The notes beneath the pieces are model-generated. The model searched no databases and was not told the DNA's origin. It saw only the letters and a list, made by a program, of their open reading frames with translations. Shown one piece after another: positions 51,538-60,265 of a DNA stretch of 64,000 nt. The stretch comes from JAAZBW01 sp035647855 (GTDB lineage Bacteria; Actinomycetota; Actinomycetes; Actinomycetales; Actinomycetaceae), in the NCBI GenBank assembly GCA_035647855.1, contig DASRMP010000055.1, positions 107,984 through 171,983 on the forward strand, read 5' to 3'. The translations under genes were made by a program, and so were the position numbers. The first letter of the stretch is position 1; every line of letters starts with the position of its first letter.

Positions 51538-52632
51538 TCATGGCGCCGGGCCAACGGGGCCGGCGAGATCGGAGATCGTCACCAGCGCGAGCCGCGTGAG
51601 CTCGAATGCCATTCCCACGTCAGCGTTGGCCATGGAGTCGAGCGGAGTGTGGATGGCAGGGTTCCGGTCTTTCCCGGCACACCCCGCCGGGTCGCCTTGG
51701 TCCTCCCAATTCTGGAGAAGGAGCGCCGCACCCACATCTGCTCGCCAGAAGGAGACCTGGTCCGAGAAGGCGGGGTCCTCCACCACGTAGTCGTACGTCA
51801 GCCCCAAGTCGTATTTCTCGATGCTTGCGACGAGGGCGTTCCCGATCCGCTGGGATTCGGGAAGGGACCCGACATTGATGTCGGCACATCTATCGCCATC
51901 GCTGTCATAGGCGAGTACATCCAGGTTCAAGACTGCGACGATCTCATCGAGGGGCTGGTCCGCAACATACGCGAGACTCCCCTGGATTCCCTGTTCCTCC
52001 CCAGTGAACCAGACGAACTCGATCGTCCGCTCGAACCGGTACAGCCTCAGCAGGCGCACCGCCTCGAGAAGTGTGGCAGAACCGCTGGCGTTGTCATCGG
52101 CGCCCGGCGATCCTTCCCAGGCGTCGACGTGCCCCGTGAGCAGCACCTTCTCATCCGGGCGACTGACCCCCGGAAGGGACACGATGATGTTCTCGGCCGT
52201 GATCTCGACGCCCTCGAACGAGTACAGGTACTCATGTCGCGTCACCTGCTCCTCGGGAACCCACTCGGATACTGTCTCCAAGAGGTATTCGATGGCCTCC
52301 GGGTCGTCGGAAAACATGGCCTCCGTGGAACGCGTGCGAATTCGCGTGGATTCGCCGCCGATAGTCACCGGCAGTTCACCGGAGAGCTCGGCCATTCTGG
52401 TTTCATAGGCCACGAAGCTGGTGCGGCCGAGGAGGTCCGGAGTGACGTCCGCCGCACCGAGGTCCGCCGGCACGGTTTCCGGAACCGGGTCCGCCGACGT
52501 CGTCGGAACACTGGGCGACCAGGGTTCTGGCGTGGTCGGGATCGACGGCGTGCACGACGCGAGTGCGACGGCGCCGGAGACCAGAGCGGAGGTCAGAGCG
52601 GCAATGCGCGCGGAGAATCTCGGGTTGGCCAC
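51538..52632 (-). CDS. M28-family metallopeptidase lipoprotein
   Basis: Secreted zinc aminopeptidase-like protein of 364 residues. A signal sequence ends in ALASC (lipobox), then a Pro/Thr-rich linker and the peptidase domain. Zinc ligands are visible in order: His in LTGHVDAW, Asp in GADDNASG, Glu-Glu in WFTGEEQG, Asp in NLDVLAY and His in IHTPLDS. GGAGTG precedes the GTG at 52632; the longer frame upstream is rejected. It lies inside the polysaccharide operon between an unknown Cys-rich gene (two bases away) and the WbuB-like gene, an unusual place for a peptidase. Confidence 0.85.
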   Translation of the reverse strand: MANPRFSARIAALTSALVSGAVALASCTPSIPTTPEPWSPSVPTTSADPVPETVPADLGAADVTPDLLGRTSFVAYETRMAELSGELPVTIGGESTRIRTRSTEAMFSDDPEAIEYLLETVSEWVPEEQVTRHEYLYSFEGVEITAENIIVSLPGVSRPDEKVLLTGHVDAWEGSPGADDNASGSATLLEAVRLLRLYRFERTIEFVWFTGEEQGIQGSLAYVADQPLDEIVAVLNLDVLAYDSDGDRCADINVGSLPESQRIGNALVASIEKYDLGLTYDYVVEDPAFSDQVSFWRADVGAALLLQNWEDQGDPAGCAGKDRNPAIHTPLDSMANADVGMAFELTRLALVTISDLAGPVGPAP

Positions 52633-52634
52633 GG

Positions 52635-53171
52635 TCACTCCACGTCCAGCTTCTCCAGCCACTCCTCGCGCCAGAAGAAGAAGCAGGAGCGATCGCATGG
52701 GCCGTATGCCGGCGTGCCGGTGCACATCGCGCCGTCGAGCAGCACGAGGCCGCGCGTGTTGATGATCGCCAGGTCACGCTCGTCCACGAAACGCCGCACC
52801 GGTTTCAGCACCTGCTGCCGTGTGCCGCAGTACTGCACCATGTCTGCCGCGAAACTGCACCCCTTGAGCTTGCGGGAGTGATCAAGCGTTGCTTCGATCT
52901 CCTCCAGCGAGCGGACGCGGACCCAGTCGCCCGCTACGAGCGCCTCCGCGGGCCGAGGTGGAACGACTGCGGGCTTCTCTTGTCTGCGCATAAGGCGGGC
53001 CTGTTTGTTCTTCAGACTGTTGAGTCGAGCCTCGACCTTCCGTGCGCGGGCAGGGCCCAAACGCCGGCGTACGGCGAGCTTCGGACTCCGGCGGAACTTC
53101 TCCTGGGGACCCACAGCCGTGCCGGCGATCCCGGCCACCTGGCAATCCGGGTCGTCCTTGAGGATTCTCAT
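52635..53171 (-). CDS. Conserved Cys-rich protein of unknown function
   Basis: Protein of 178 residues. The first 70 are basic and helical (ARARKVEARLNSLKNKQARL). The rest is a compact block rich in Cys and aromatic residues: GDWVRVRSLEEIEATLDHSR, LKGCSFAADMVQYCG, VLKPVRRFVDERD and, at the end, GAMCTGTPAYGPCDRSCFFFWREEWLE. The spaced cysteines suggest metal binding or disulfides. I recall this C-terminal block as a conserved but uncharacterised unit near polysaccharide and natural-product genes, without a name. GAGAGGAA precedes the ATG. It sits between FemAB-like and peptidase genes in one operon. Confidence 0.75.
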   Translation of the reverse strand: MRILKDDPDCQVAGIAGTAVGPQEKFRRSPKLAVRRRLGPARARKVEARLNSLKNKQARLMRRQEKPAVVPPRPAEALVAGDWVRVRSLEEIEATLDHSRKLKGCSFAADMVQYCGTRQQVLKPVRRFVDERDLAIINTRGLVLLDGAMCTGTPAYGPCDRSCFFFWREEWLEKLDVE

Positions 53172-53202
53172 CGCGGCATTCCTCTCTTGTGAGTTGTGCG
53201 GT

Positions 53203-54135
53203 CTATTCGGTTTCACGGTAGAAGCGGATGATCCCATTGAGTTTTCTCAACCGGTCGCTTTCAGGACGGCGGACCGAGATCCGCTGCACCGCATCGTGGA
53301 GGGGATCGCCCACGAGCGGGCGCAGTACAGGGTTGAGAACGATTCGCTGTTTCATCGGCCGAGGGACGAAGCCCATGCGTCGTTTGAATTCATCGAGCGA
53401 GGCCGGGGCATCCAGCGACTGAGGGCCATATTGAACCGTGTCCACCTCACGGCGGCTGAGCGCCTCCCGCGTCACCGTGTAGATCAGTGCGCCGTTGGCG
53501 TGCGATTTCAAGAGTCTGGTGTCCGAGCATTGGTGGATGAAAGTGAGGTGGTCCTCCATCAGGAATGTGAAGAGGAAGGCGGCCAATTGGCGCTCGGCGA
53601 ATGCACCCCAGGCAGCGAATCCGTCCAGCCCCTGAGTTGCCTCGCAGTATCTGCGCCAACTGTCCGGAGTCCAAGTGCACGGATCACGGCCTTGGCGCGC
53701 GAGGGTGTCGCAATACAGGGCATAGCCCGAACGCCCGAGCTCGTCCAGTGGAATCTCCCGAATCTCCAGGTTCTCCACGGCACGGCGAGTCTCCCGGCGC
53801 GCTGAGTGGCGATCCAACGAGGCGAAGCCGTAATCCTTGTCCGAGCACACCATCAGGTAGCTGCTCTTGCCCAGGCTGGTCATGGGCGTGAAGTACCGCA
53901 GACCGATGTAGCGACCCCGCCGCCTGACAGCCCGCAGTTCCTCCGGGGACGGCTCGGCAACCCTGTGGTACGGGAAGCGGAAGTAGAACCCCGTCTGGGC
54001 GTTGTACCAGTAACCAGATTCGGTGTTCACCACGCTGTGGCCGAGCCGTCTGAGGAACTCGGCGTATGTCCGCAGGGAGTCCTGCCACCCGGAGTGAGCG
54101 GCTGCGCTCGCGGTCGCAGAGTCTCCAACTTCCAT
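53203..54135 (-). CDS. FemAB/GNAT-like transferase, copy 2
   Basis: Protein of 310 residues with a GNAT-type fold of the FemAB/BioF2-like kind: FRFPYHRVAEPSPEELRAVR, the core RHSARRETRRAVENLEIREI, FAAWGAFAERQLAAFLFTFL and VDTVQYGPQSLDAP. Such enzymes transfer acyl or aminoacyl groups. The start ATG at 54135 follows TAGGAGCC; the frame upstream is not conserved. It is ten bases after the other FemAB-like gene. In this locus the likely acceptor is an amino sugar of the polymer, which could replace the missing acetyltransferase, but that is speculative. Confidence 0.65.
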   Translation of the reverse strand: MEVGDSATASAAAHSGWQDSLRTYAEFLRRLGHSVVNTESGYWYNAQTGFYFRFPYHRVAEPSPEELRAVRRRGRYIGLRYFTPMTSLGKSSYLMVCSDKDYGFASLDRHSARRETRRAVENLEIREIPLDELGRSGYALYCDTLARQGRDPCTWTPDSWRRYCEATQGLDGFAAWGAFAERQLAAFLFTFLMEDHLTFIHQCSDTRLLKSHANGALIYTVTREALSRREVDTVQYGPQSLDAPASLDEFKRRMGFVPRPMKQRIVLNPVLRPLVGDPLHDAVQRISVRRPESDRLRKLNGIIRFYRETE

Positions 54136-54145
54136 GTTCCGGCTC

Positions 54146-55210
54146 CTAAATGTGCCGCAGGATCCAGTTGCGGTAGGCGGCATCCTGTCTGGAGGTTGCG
54201 AGGTCGAAGGCTCTCGCCAGTGCCGCGTTCCGCGCGCTCGTGATCCGAACGAGGCCTGCGTCCACGGTGCCGAACTTCTCCTTGTACTGATCGCACTCAC
54301 CGCCGAAGTGGAAGGTCCGCACTTCGCGTTCCTTCATCGCCTTGATGCCATGCCACGCAAGGGGCTCGTTGGGACGCAGGGATTGGAACTCGCGCCGGCT
54401 GGCTGCGCCCCAGAACACTGCGGAATCGCCCCCGAAGAGGAAGATGCCGGTCGCGATGGACTCACCGCCGGGCTCTCGGGAGCGGAGCAGCAGGATGTTG
54501 CCGGTGACAACGAGCGCCTCGAACATTCGCCGCAGACTGTCAACGCTGTAGAAGGGTTTGAGCTGGAGTCGCTCCATCACCTCAAGGTGCTGGCCGTAAT
54601 ACTCGTCGGCAAAACCCACCGGGTCCGTTTCCTCCTCGACGACGACGCCCACCTTCACCGACTTCCTGATCGAGTTGCGGCACTGACTCTTCATCGCCGC
54701 GAACAACTCGTCTTCGGTTCGAGCCAGGTCAATCGCGTACCACTGAAGTGCCTCGACCCGCGTGTGCCGGCAGCCCTCAACGTCCGCCGCGGTGATGCCG
54801 GTGTCCACAATCTCAACGAACACGGAACGGGTCTCCCGCCACACCCAGTCCAAGAATGCCGGCACCAGGTCCGCCCGCACCTGTCCTTCCGCAAGACTGA
54901 AGCCCATGAAGTAGGCACCCCATCCGCGGAATGGGCTGCCCACGATCTCCTGCCCGAACCTCCTGATGGTAAGCCCGATGAAATGGCCCACTATCTGCCC
55001 GTCCGTCATTACGCGTAGCAGGAAGGGCTCCGCGGCATGTTCCCGTGCGACGTGTTCGACCCAGGCCCTCGTCTGGAAGACGTTCGGCCGGCCGATACTC
55101 CCGATCTCGGCCCACACTCGCGCGGTGGAGGGGACACGTTCGAAGTCGTATGAGTAGCAACTGCCGCGATGCCTTTCACGCAGCGCCGGTATCAAGGTTC
55201 TCGCGCCCAT
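54146..55210 (-). CDS. FemAB/GNAT-like transferase, copy 1
   Basis: Protein of 354 residues of the FemAB-related (Acetyltransf_6) type. Blocks are NVFQTRAWVEHVAREHAAEP, IVGSPFRGWGAYFMGF, the core KSQCRNSIRKSVKVGVVVEE, SVDSLRRMFEAL, GIFLFGGDSAVFWGAASRRE and FHFGGECDQYKEKFG near the C-terminus, which is the substrate-binding region of this family. Related enzymes add amino acids or acyl groups to peptidoglycan or exopolysaccharide. I use the ATG at 55210 with a G-rich stretch upstream. First gene of the six-gene minus-strand operon. Confidence 0.75.
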   Translation of the reverse strand: MGARTLIPALRERHRGSCYSYDFERVPSTARVWAEIGSIGRPNVFQTRAWVEHVAREHAAEPFLLRVMTDGQIVGHFIGLTIRRFGQEIVGSPFRGWGAYFMGFSLAEGQVRADLVPAFLDWVWRETRSVFVEIVDTGITAADVEGCRHTRVEALQWYAIDLARTEDELFAAMKSQCRNSIRKSVKVGVVVEEETDPVGFADEYYGQHLEVMERLQLKPFYSVDSLRRMFEALVVTGNILLLRSREPGGESIATGIFLFGGDSAVFWGAASRREFQSLRPNEPLAWHGIKAMKEREVRTFHFGGECDQYKEKFGTVDAGLVRITSARNAALARAFDLATSRQDAAYRNWILRHI

Positions 55211-55314
55211 GAAGCGCACCCCCCAGTCTCCACTGGTGCGGTCTCGGCAGCGTCCTGAGTCGTCGAACGGTGCCGGCGCGCTACCTGGTGTCCGTCTCCC
55301 CGCAGTGGCAGCCA

Positions 55315-55320
55315 ATTCTA
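55315..55320 (-). promoter_or_regulatory. Candidate -10 box for FemAB operon
   Basis: TAGAAT on the minus strand, about 105 bases before the first gene. The same hexamer is used by the promoter candidate before the CapD-like gene. No convincing -35 box is seen. Confidence 0.3.
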
Positions 55321-55467
55321 CAGTTGTGGCCCACGTCACACCAGGACTTCAGTCCCAGATGGACGCCGCCCCGCGATCCCGGTGTCCACCATCAGCGGCT
55401 GATCGGAAGACGGGCAATGCGAATCGTGCGCCTACGCCCCAGTGGCGACACTCTCTCGTGATGCCGC

Positions 55468-55593
55468 TCATTCCTCATACATCTCGAGCGCTTGCTCGAA
55501 CCGCGCACACGCTTCAAGGATGCCGACGACCACGTCCCGTATCGCCTCCGTGGAGAGGTCCCGCAGATCGAGTGGTGCCCTCGGAGTCGCCAA
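55468..55593 (-). CDS. Possible 41-residue protein or gene tail
   Basis: From a TTG at 55593 the minus strand encodes 41 residues with strong coding character: DLRDLSTEAIRDVVVGILEA, then CARFEQALEMYEE and a stop. The frame is open about 50 bases further upstream to a stop. It could be a small helical protein or the 3' end of a lost gene. There is no convincing ribosome-binding site. Confidence 0.3.
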   Translation of the reverse strand: MATPRAPLDLRDLSTEAIRDVVVGILEACARFEQALEMYEE

Positions 55594-55703
55594 GAACGGT
55601 GAGGACGGCTTCGCTTCGCAAGGGACTCCAGAGGACCTAGCCTAGGATTGCGCCGTGCCGATCCACCAGATAGACGATCCGCCAGATAGACGAAGGGGTC
55701 CAC

Positions 55704-56999
55704 ATGCCAGAGCTCGACATCGTCCGAGTGCCGCAGATCCTCCTGCCCGCGCCCGCCGTGGATCTCCACAAATGGTCGGTCATCGCGTGCGACCAGTTCA
55801 CCTCGCAGCCGGAGTACTGGGAATCGGTGGAGGCCACGGTCGGGGACTCGCCGTCGACGCTTCGCATGGTGATGCCGGAGGCACAGCTCAACGCCCCTGA
55901 CGTCGAGGCCCGCATCGCCGCGATCCAGCAGACGATGCGCGACTACACCGACCAGAACCTGCTGGAAACTCACGAGGCGATCGTGTACGTCGAGCGGGAA
56001 CTCGGGCACGGGACCAGGCGCGGGCTGGTCGTCGAGCTGGACCTCGAGGCCTACGACTACTCCAGCCCCAGCGACGCCCTCGTGCGCTCGACCGAGGGAA
56101 CCGCGCTCGACCGCCTGCCCCCGCGCATGGACGTCCGCCGTGGCGCGCTGCTCGAACTGCCCCACATCCTCGTTCTGTATGACGATCCCGCCGGGACCGT
56201 ACTCACCGAGACCCTCGCCCGCCGCGATGAGCTGCCGATCGCGTACGACCTCGAACTGATGGAAGGCTCCGGGCACCTGACGGGCCGTTTCATCGCTGAT
56301 GCCGCACTTCAGCAGTCGGTGTTCTCGGCCATCGCCGCGCTCATCGAACCCACCGCCTACACGGAGCGATACGGGCTCCCCGCCGAGCACCCGATTCTCT
56401 TCGCCATGGGCGACGGCAACCACTCCCTCGCCGCCGCCAAGAGAATCTGGGAGGAGCTGAAGGCGGCGGGGGCGCCGGCCGATGACCCGGCCCGTTGGGC
56501 GCTGGTTGAGCTGGTCAACCTTCACGACGAGTCCATGAACTTCGAGCCCATCCACCGGGTGGTGTTCGGCTCGGATGACCTCGTCCGTGACTTCGTGGAC
56601 GAGTTCGGGGCCTCGACGGCGCCGGTCGCCGGCATCCCAGAGATCATGGCGGCCATCAGCGAGGGTGACGCGCAGCGTATCGGCGTCGTCACCGCCCGCG
56701 AAGACCTGGTGGTGGAGATTCCGAGCCCGGAACACGAGCTGCCGGTCGCCACACTGCAGGAGTTCCTGGACCGCTGGCTCGCCGAGAATCCGGACGCCGA
56801 GATCGACTACGTCCACGGCGAGGACGTCACCGGCGAACTCTCGCGCCGCGACGGCAACGCCGGTTTCCTCCTCCCCGGCATCGGCAAGGACGCGTTCTTC
56901 CGCTCGATCGCCGTCGACGGCGCAGTGCCCCGCAAGACGTTCTCCATCGGGCATGCCGAGGACAAGCGCTTCTACATGGAGTGCCGCGCTATCCGGTAG
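55704..56999 (+). CDS. DUF1015 family protein
   Basis: Cytosolic protein of 431 residues. The DUF1015 signature is clear: VIACDQFTSQPEYWESVEAT at the N-terminus, FAMGDGNHSLAAAKRIWEEL in the middle and GFLLPGIGKDAFFRSI near the end. The family is widespread, sometimes annotated as a HTH-containing or SpoIIJ-associated protein, and has no proven function; in some bacteria it lies near serine metabolism genes. The start ATG at 55704 follows AAGGGG. Its stop overlaps the convergent DUF3160 gene by 11 bp. Confidence 0.88.
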   Translation: MPELDIVRVPQILLPAPAVDLHKWSVIACDQFTSQPEYWESVEATVGDSPSTLRMVMPEAQLNAPDVEARIAAIQQTMRDYTDQNLLETHEAIVYVERELGHGTRRGLVVELDLEAYDYSSPSDALVRSTEGTALDRLPPRMDVRRGALLELPHILVLYDDPAGTVLTETLARRDELPIAYDLELMEGSGHLTGRFIADAALQQSVFSAIAALIEPTAYTERYGLPAEHPILFAMGDGNHSLAAAKRIWEELKAAGAPADDPARWALVELVNLHDESMNFEPIHRVVFGSDDLVRDFVDEFGASTAPVAGIPEIMAAISEGDAQRIGVVTAREDLVVEIPSPEHELPVATLQEFLDRWLAENPDAEIDYVHGEDVTGELSRRDGNAGFLLPGIGKDAFFRSIAVDGAVPRKTFSIGHAEDKRFYMECRAIR

Positions 57000-59196
57000 C
57001 AGAGGCCGAGGCGGGCACCAGGAACACCTCCTGCCACATCGGACGGGCGGGCGGCGTCCCCGTGTCGAGGATGGCCCGCCATGCCTCGTCGGTCAGCCGC
57101 TCGCCGGTCTCGCTGGTGAACTCGTAGAACGAGTAGACCGCTCCGGAGGCCACCTGGAATCCGCCGCCATCCGCCGGCACGATGACGAGGAGCCGGTCGA
57201 ACCTGCCCGTCGCCACCTCCAGGACCGCGGTGCTCCCGTCCTCCGACACCCCCGTGGCGATGTCCGCGACGATCGCAGCGTCCTGGTCACGCTCCGGTAT
57301 CCCGTACTCGTCCTGGTCGCTCGTGCGCATCGCGAAGCCCTCGAGTTCCTCGCCCATGAAGCGGAGCCGTTCCTGATCGGCCCGGGACACCTCATCCCCC
57401 GCGAGCTCGGCGCGCGCCACGCCCGCGAGGAAATCGAACAGCCCCAGCATGTCGTCGAGGAGCACGAGCTCGCCTCCTTCCGCGATCAGTTCGCGCTCCA
57501 CGAGCCCGGTGCGCATCAGCTCCGTCATGGCCGACAACCGCTCGAAGACCACAGGATCCGGCTCCACCCAGTTTCGTGGCTCCGCCAGATCGAAATCTCC
57601 GCCCATCTCCGCGAAGGCCTGCTTCGCGTAGAGGATCGTGTCGTGCTTCAGTTCGGCGTAGGAACCGAGCCCCGACTGCAGTCCTTTTGCCGCCCATGCC
57701 TCGCTGCGCTGGTAGTCCGGGAAAGCCTCGCCGCGCTCAGCGAAGCTCGCGGCGATGGAGTAGAGCCACGCGTCGTAGACCGTGTTGCCCCACTCCTCCA
57801 CCGGCCGTTCCTCAACGGCATCGCGCAAGGCGCTGAGTTCCTCCTCGTAGCCGGCGAAGTCGCTCGCGCCCGCTTCGTCCTGAATCTCGAACGCCAGCTC
57901 TGATCCGAGCGCCGCTGCCACGTCCAAAGCGGACGGCAGCGTCCGCAGTTCCCCATCCGATTTCGCGCCGACGTTCGGCGGCAGCAGCCGGTCCATCATC
58001 CACGCGTCGAGCACGAACCGGGTTCCCATCAGAAGGACCGCGGCGCGGTCGGGATTGATCAGCACCTCCCGCGTCGCAGCGAGTTCGTCGACGACGCCGG
58101 CGAGCGCTTCGTCACTGGCGAGCGCCGTCGGGTCGTCGAGCCAGGCTGAGTCCACCGCAGCGGCGGCGTCGGCGAACTCGTGCGGCCGGTAGTCATCGGC
58201 CACACCGACGAGGAACGCCGTGGGCTCGGCGATGGTCTCCCAAAGCGCGAGCAGTTCCGCGTCTGCAACCAGCGGACGGGTGGCGAGCACTGCGAGACGC
58301 ATCGGGTCGTGGGCGGCGTCACCCCCCGGCGCGCCAAGGGTTCCGGGCAGGCAGAAGCCCAGCTGGCCGAGGACGGACGTGCCGAGGAAGTACCGGGTGA
58401 GGTCCTCGGAGCGGGTGTAGTGGCCGCGCGGCGTGAACATCGAGTACGCCACCTGGCATCCCGTGATCGGCGAGATCTCGAGCGTGGCGCCGCGCGCCAA
58501 GATGAGTTCCATCTCTTGTGCCGCGAGCGGCCCCAGGTCCACATCCTGCCCGAGGGCCGCAGCGGCAACCTGGTACAGCTGGACGGCGCGGTCGGCGGCG
58601 TCCGCCAGCTCGGTGCCGGCGAGTTCCTCCGCCTGTGCCTCTGCGCTGCTGAGCAGCCCGCCCACGAGTTCCTCGGTCGCGGGGAGCAGCACTTCGAGCT
58701 CAATCTCCCGCAGCAGCTTGTCGAACACGAGGTGCCAGACGTGGTATGCGGCGTCCGTGGTGACGTAGGAGGGGATCTCCGAATAGAGGTTGTCGTCGTA
58801 GGCGAAGTGCAACTGGTTGTAGTCCCAGGGCACGACGACGAAGCCCTGCTCCGCCAACGCGTCCGAGACCCCTGGCTCCGCGATCACATCCGAGAGATCC
58901 GGCGCGACCTCGACGTCGTCGAGTGACGACGGCGTCGCCTCCCCGCCGTACGCCGGTTCGTCCGAATCGAGCAGGGGCACGCCGGCGAAATCGGCGAAGG
59001 CGACCTGCGCCGTCGTCGGTAATCCTTGGAAGGAGACCGGCACGGTCGCGGGTGCGGTCGCGGGTGCGGTCGCGGACGCCGACGGGGTCTCGGCGGGGCT
59101 GACGCCCGGCGAGGCGGTCGGCTCCGGCTCGCCCGGTCCGCAACCGGCGGCGAACAGGATCGCCGCCGCAATCACGAAAGCCACAGTCCGCTTCAT
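56989..59196 (-). CDS. DUF3160 lipoprotein
   Basis: Large surface lipoprotein of 735 residues. The signal sequence ends in FAAGC (lipobox), then a Pro/Ala/Thr-rich linker (about 20-55). The DUF3160 domain follows: EQGFVVVPWDYNQLHFAYDD, IPSYVTTDAAYHVWHLVFDK, GCQVAYSMFTPRGHYTRSED, MGTRFVLDAWMMDRLLPPNV, WLYSIAASFAERGEAFP and SYAELKHDTILYAKQAFAEM. The family has no known activity. GAGGA precedes the ATG at 59196. The ATG overlaps the stop of the upstream secreted protein, so the two are probably made together and may form a surface complex. Confidence 0.88.
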   Translation of the reverse strand: MKRTVAFVIAAAILFAAGCGPGEPEPTASPGVSPAETPSASATAPATAPATVPVSFQGLPTTAQVAFADFAGVPLLDSDEPAYGGEATPSSLDDVEVAPDLSDVIAEPGVSDALAEQGFVVVPWDYNQLHFAYDDNLYSEIPSYVTTDAAYHVWHLVFDKLLREIELEVLLPATEELVGGLLSSAEAQAEELAGTELADAADRAVQLYQVAAAALGQDVDLGPLAAQEMELILARGATLEISPITGCQVAYSMFTPRGHYTRSEDLTRYFLGTSVLGQLGFCLPGTLGAPGGDAAHDPMRLAVLATRPLVADAELLALWETIAEPTAFLVGVADDYRPHEFADAAAAVDSAWLDDPTALASDEALAGVVDELAATREVLINPDRAAVLLMGTRFVLDAWMMDRLLPPNVGAKSDGELRTLPSALDVAAALGSELAFEIQDEAGASDFAGYEEELSALRDAVEERPVEEWGNTVYDAWLYSIAASFAERGEAFPDYQRSEAWAAKGLQSGLGSYAELKHDTILYAKQAFAEMGGDFDLAEPRNWVEPDPVVFERLSAMTELMRTGLVERELIAEGGELVLLDDMLGLFDFLAGVARAELAGDEVSRADQERLRFMGEELEGFAMRTSDQDEYGIPERDQDAAIVADIATGVSEDGSTAVLEVATGRFDRLLVIVPADGGGFQVASGAVYSFYEFTSETGERLTDEAWRAILDTGTPPARPMWQEVFLVPASASATG

Positions 59197-59981
59197 TGGG
59201 TTGTCCTCATCTCTGGGTTTCGGTTGGTGATGACGGGTTCGGTACGCCCATCTCCGTTGACGTCTGCGCAGGTGGGATCCCCCGCGCCGGGGAGGTCGGG
59301 CACGGAGGGCAGGCTTGTGAAACCGAAGCCGCCCCAGAAGCTCGCGCCCGTGGCCACTTGATCGTTCGCGTTCACGTCCGAGGCGAAGGCGAGTGAGACG
59401 GCGCCGTCGCACGCCGCGACGGCGGACACGGGCCGGAACACCGTACCGGCCACCCATTCCTGGGTGAGGTCGGTGCCGTAGACGCCGAGGTGGAGGGAGC
59501 GGCCCGCTGCATCAAGTCCGACGGCTTCTGGCAGGTGCCTGCTCACCAGGGTCTCGCGGAAGGGCCGGTGGAACACCACGACGATCTCGTCCGCTCCGTC
59601 GCCGTCCGGATCGCCGATGGCGGCGTCGACGACGTCGACGGCGAGGCCGTCGAGATGCTCGGAGGCGGGCCTTGGTGCTTCGCCGGATGCGACCGGCCGG
59701 GCGAGGCTCCACCACGAGCCATCGAAGGCGGCTGCGTCGCCGATTGGGAGGTCCCAGGTCACGGCGGCGGCGTCGTTCGCTGGGCGCAGTCCGGAACGAA
59801 TGGCGATCACGCCGTCGCCGTCGGAAAGGACCTCGGTCACGGAAAGGGCGCCATCGGGGCGTGCGGGAGCCACCGACAGCTGCCACCGCTGGCGGACCGG
59901 TTGGGCGGTCTCGGACGGGATGGAGCCGAATGGCAGAATCCCGAGAACGAAGAGGCACGCCGCACTGCGTGATCCCCGCAT
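59193..59981 (-). CDS. Secreted FG-GAP-like protein
   Basis: Exported protein of 262 residues. It has an N-terminal signal peptide (AACLFVLGILPFGSIPSETA) and a beta-rich body with two calcium-loop-type repeats: AIGDPDGDGADEIVVVF and ADVNGDGRTEPVITNR, which is the FG-GAP/VCBS pattern. Such repeats build beta-propellers, but only two clear copies are present, so the protein may be part of a larger assembly. The stop overlaps the DUF3160 start (ATGA). Function unknown. Confidence 0.75.
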   Translation of the reverse strand: MRGSRSAACLFVLGILPFGSIPSETAQPVRQRWQLSVAPARPDGALSVTEVLSDGDGVIAIRSGLRPANDAAAVTWDLPIGDAAAFDGSWWSLARPVASGEAPRPASEHLDGLAVDVVDAAIGDPDGDGADEIVVVFHRPFRETLVSRHLPEAVGLDAAGRSLHLGVYGTDLTQEWVAGTVFRPVSAVAACDGAVSLAFASDVNANDQVATGASFWGGFGFTSLPSVPDLPGAGDPTCADVNGDGRTEPVITNRNPEMRTTQ

Positions 59982-60098
59982 GTTGAGACTCTAGGGCCCG
60001 GGCGGGGGCGCCCCCCGGTCAATCGGGCACCGCGTTGGGCGCATGCGGCACCATCTCGCGGCAGATCCGTCACGCCCGTGGACGCCGGGGAGGAGAAG

Positions 60099-60171
60099 CT
60101 CCCGCGACTGGACTCGAACCAGTAACCTGCCGGTTAACAGCCGGCTGCTCTGCCAATTGAGCTACGCGGGA
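60099..60171 (-). tRNA. tRNA-Asn(GUU)
   Basis: Cloverleaf of 73 nt on the minus strand: acceptor TCCCGCG/CGCGGGA, D-arm TAGCTCAATTGGCAGAGC, anticodon stem-loop GCCGG-CTGTTAA-CCGGC with anticodon GTT, T-arm ACTGGTTCGAGTCCAGT and discriminator G. CCA is not encoded. Confidence 0.96.
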
Positions 60172-60265
60172 TCGCCTCGACGACCTTACCAGCCGTCCGC
60201 CCCACAGATGAAACCCGGTGCTGTCACTTCCGCCACATCCGCCAGTCCCACCCGCGGGACTGCGG

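Larger units (their letters stand above)
55211..55703. other. Intergenic interval between divergent units
   Basis: About 490 bp separate the FemAB operon (minus) from the DUF1015 gene (plus). It holds a candidate -10 box (55315-55320), a possible small minus-strand frame (55468-55593) and, just before the DUF1015 gene, two direct copies of CCAGATAGACGA. I see no RNA gene or mobile element in it. Confidence 0.5.

Noticed and set aside
55392..56954. Minus-strand open frame of 520 codons
   Set aside because: Antisense to DUF1015, with the codon pattern expected of a shadow frame.
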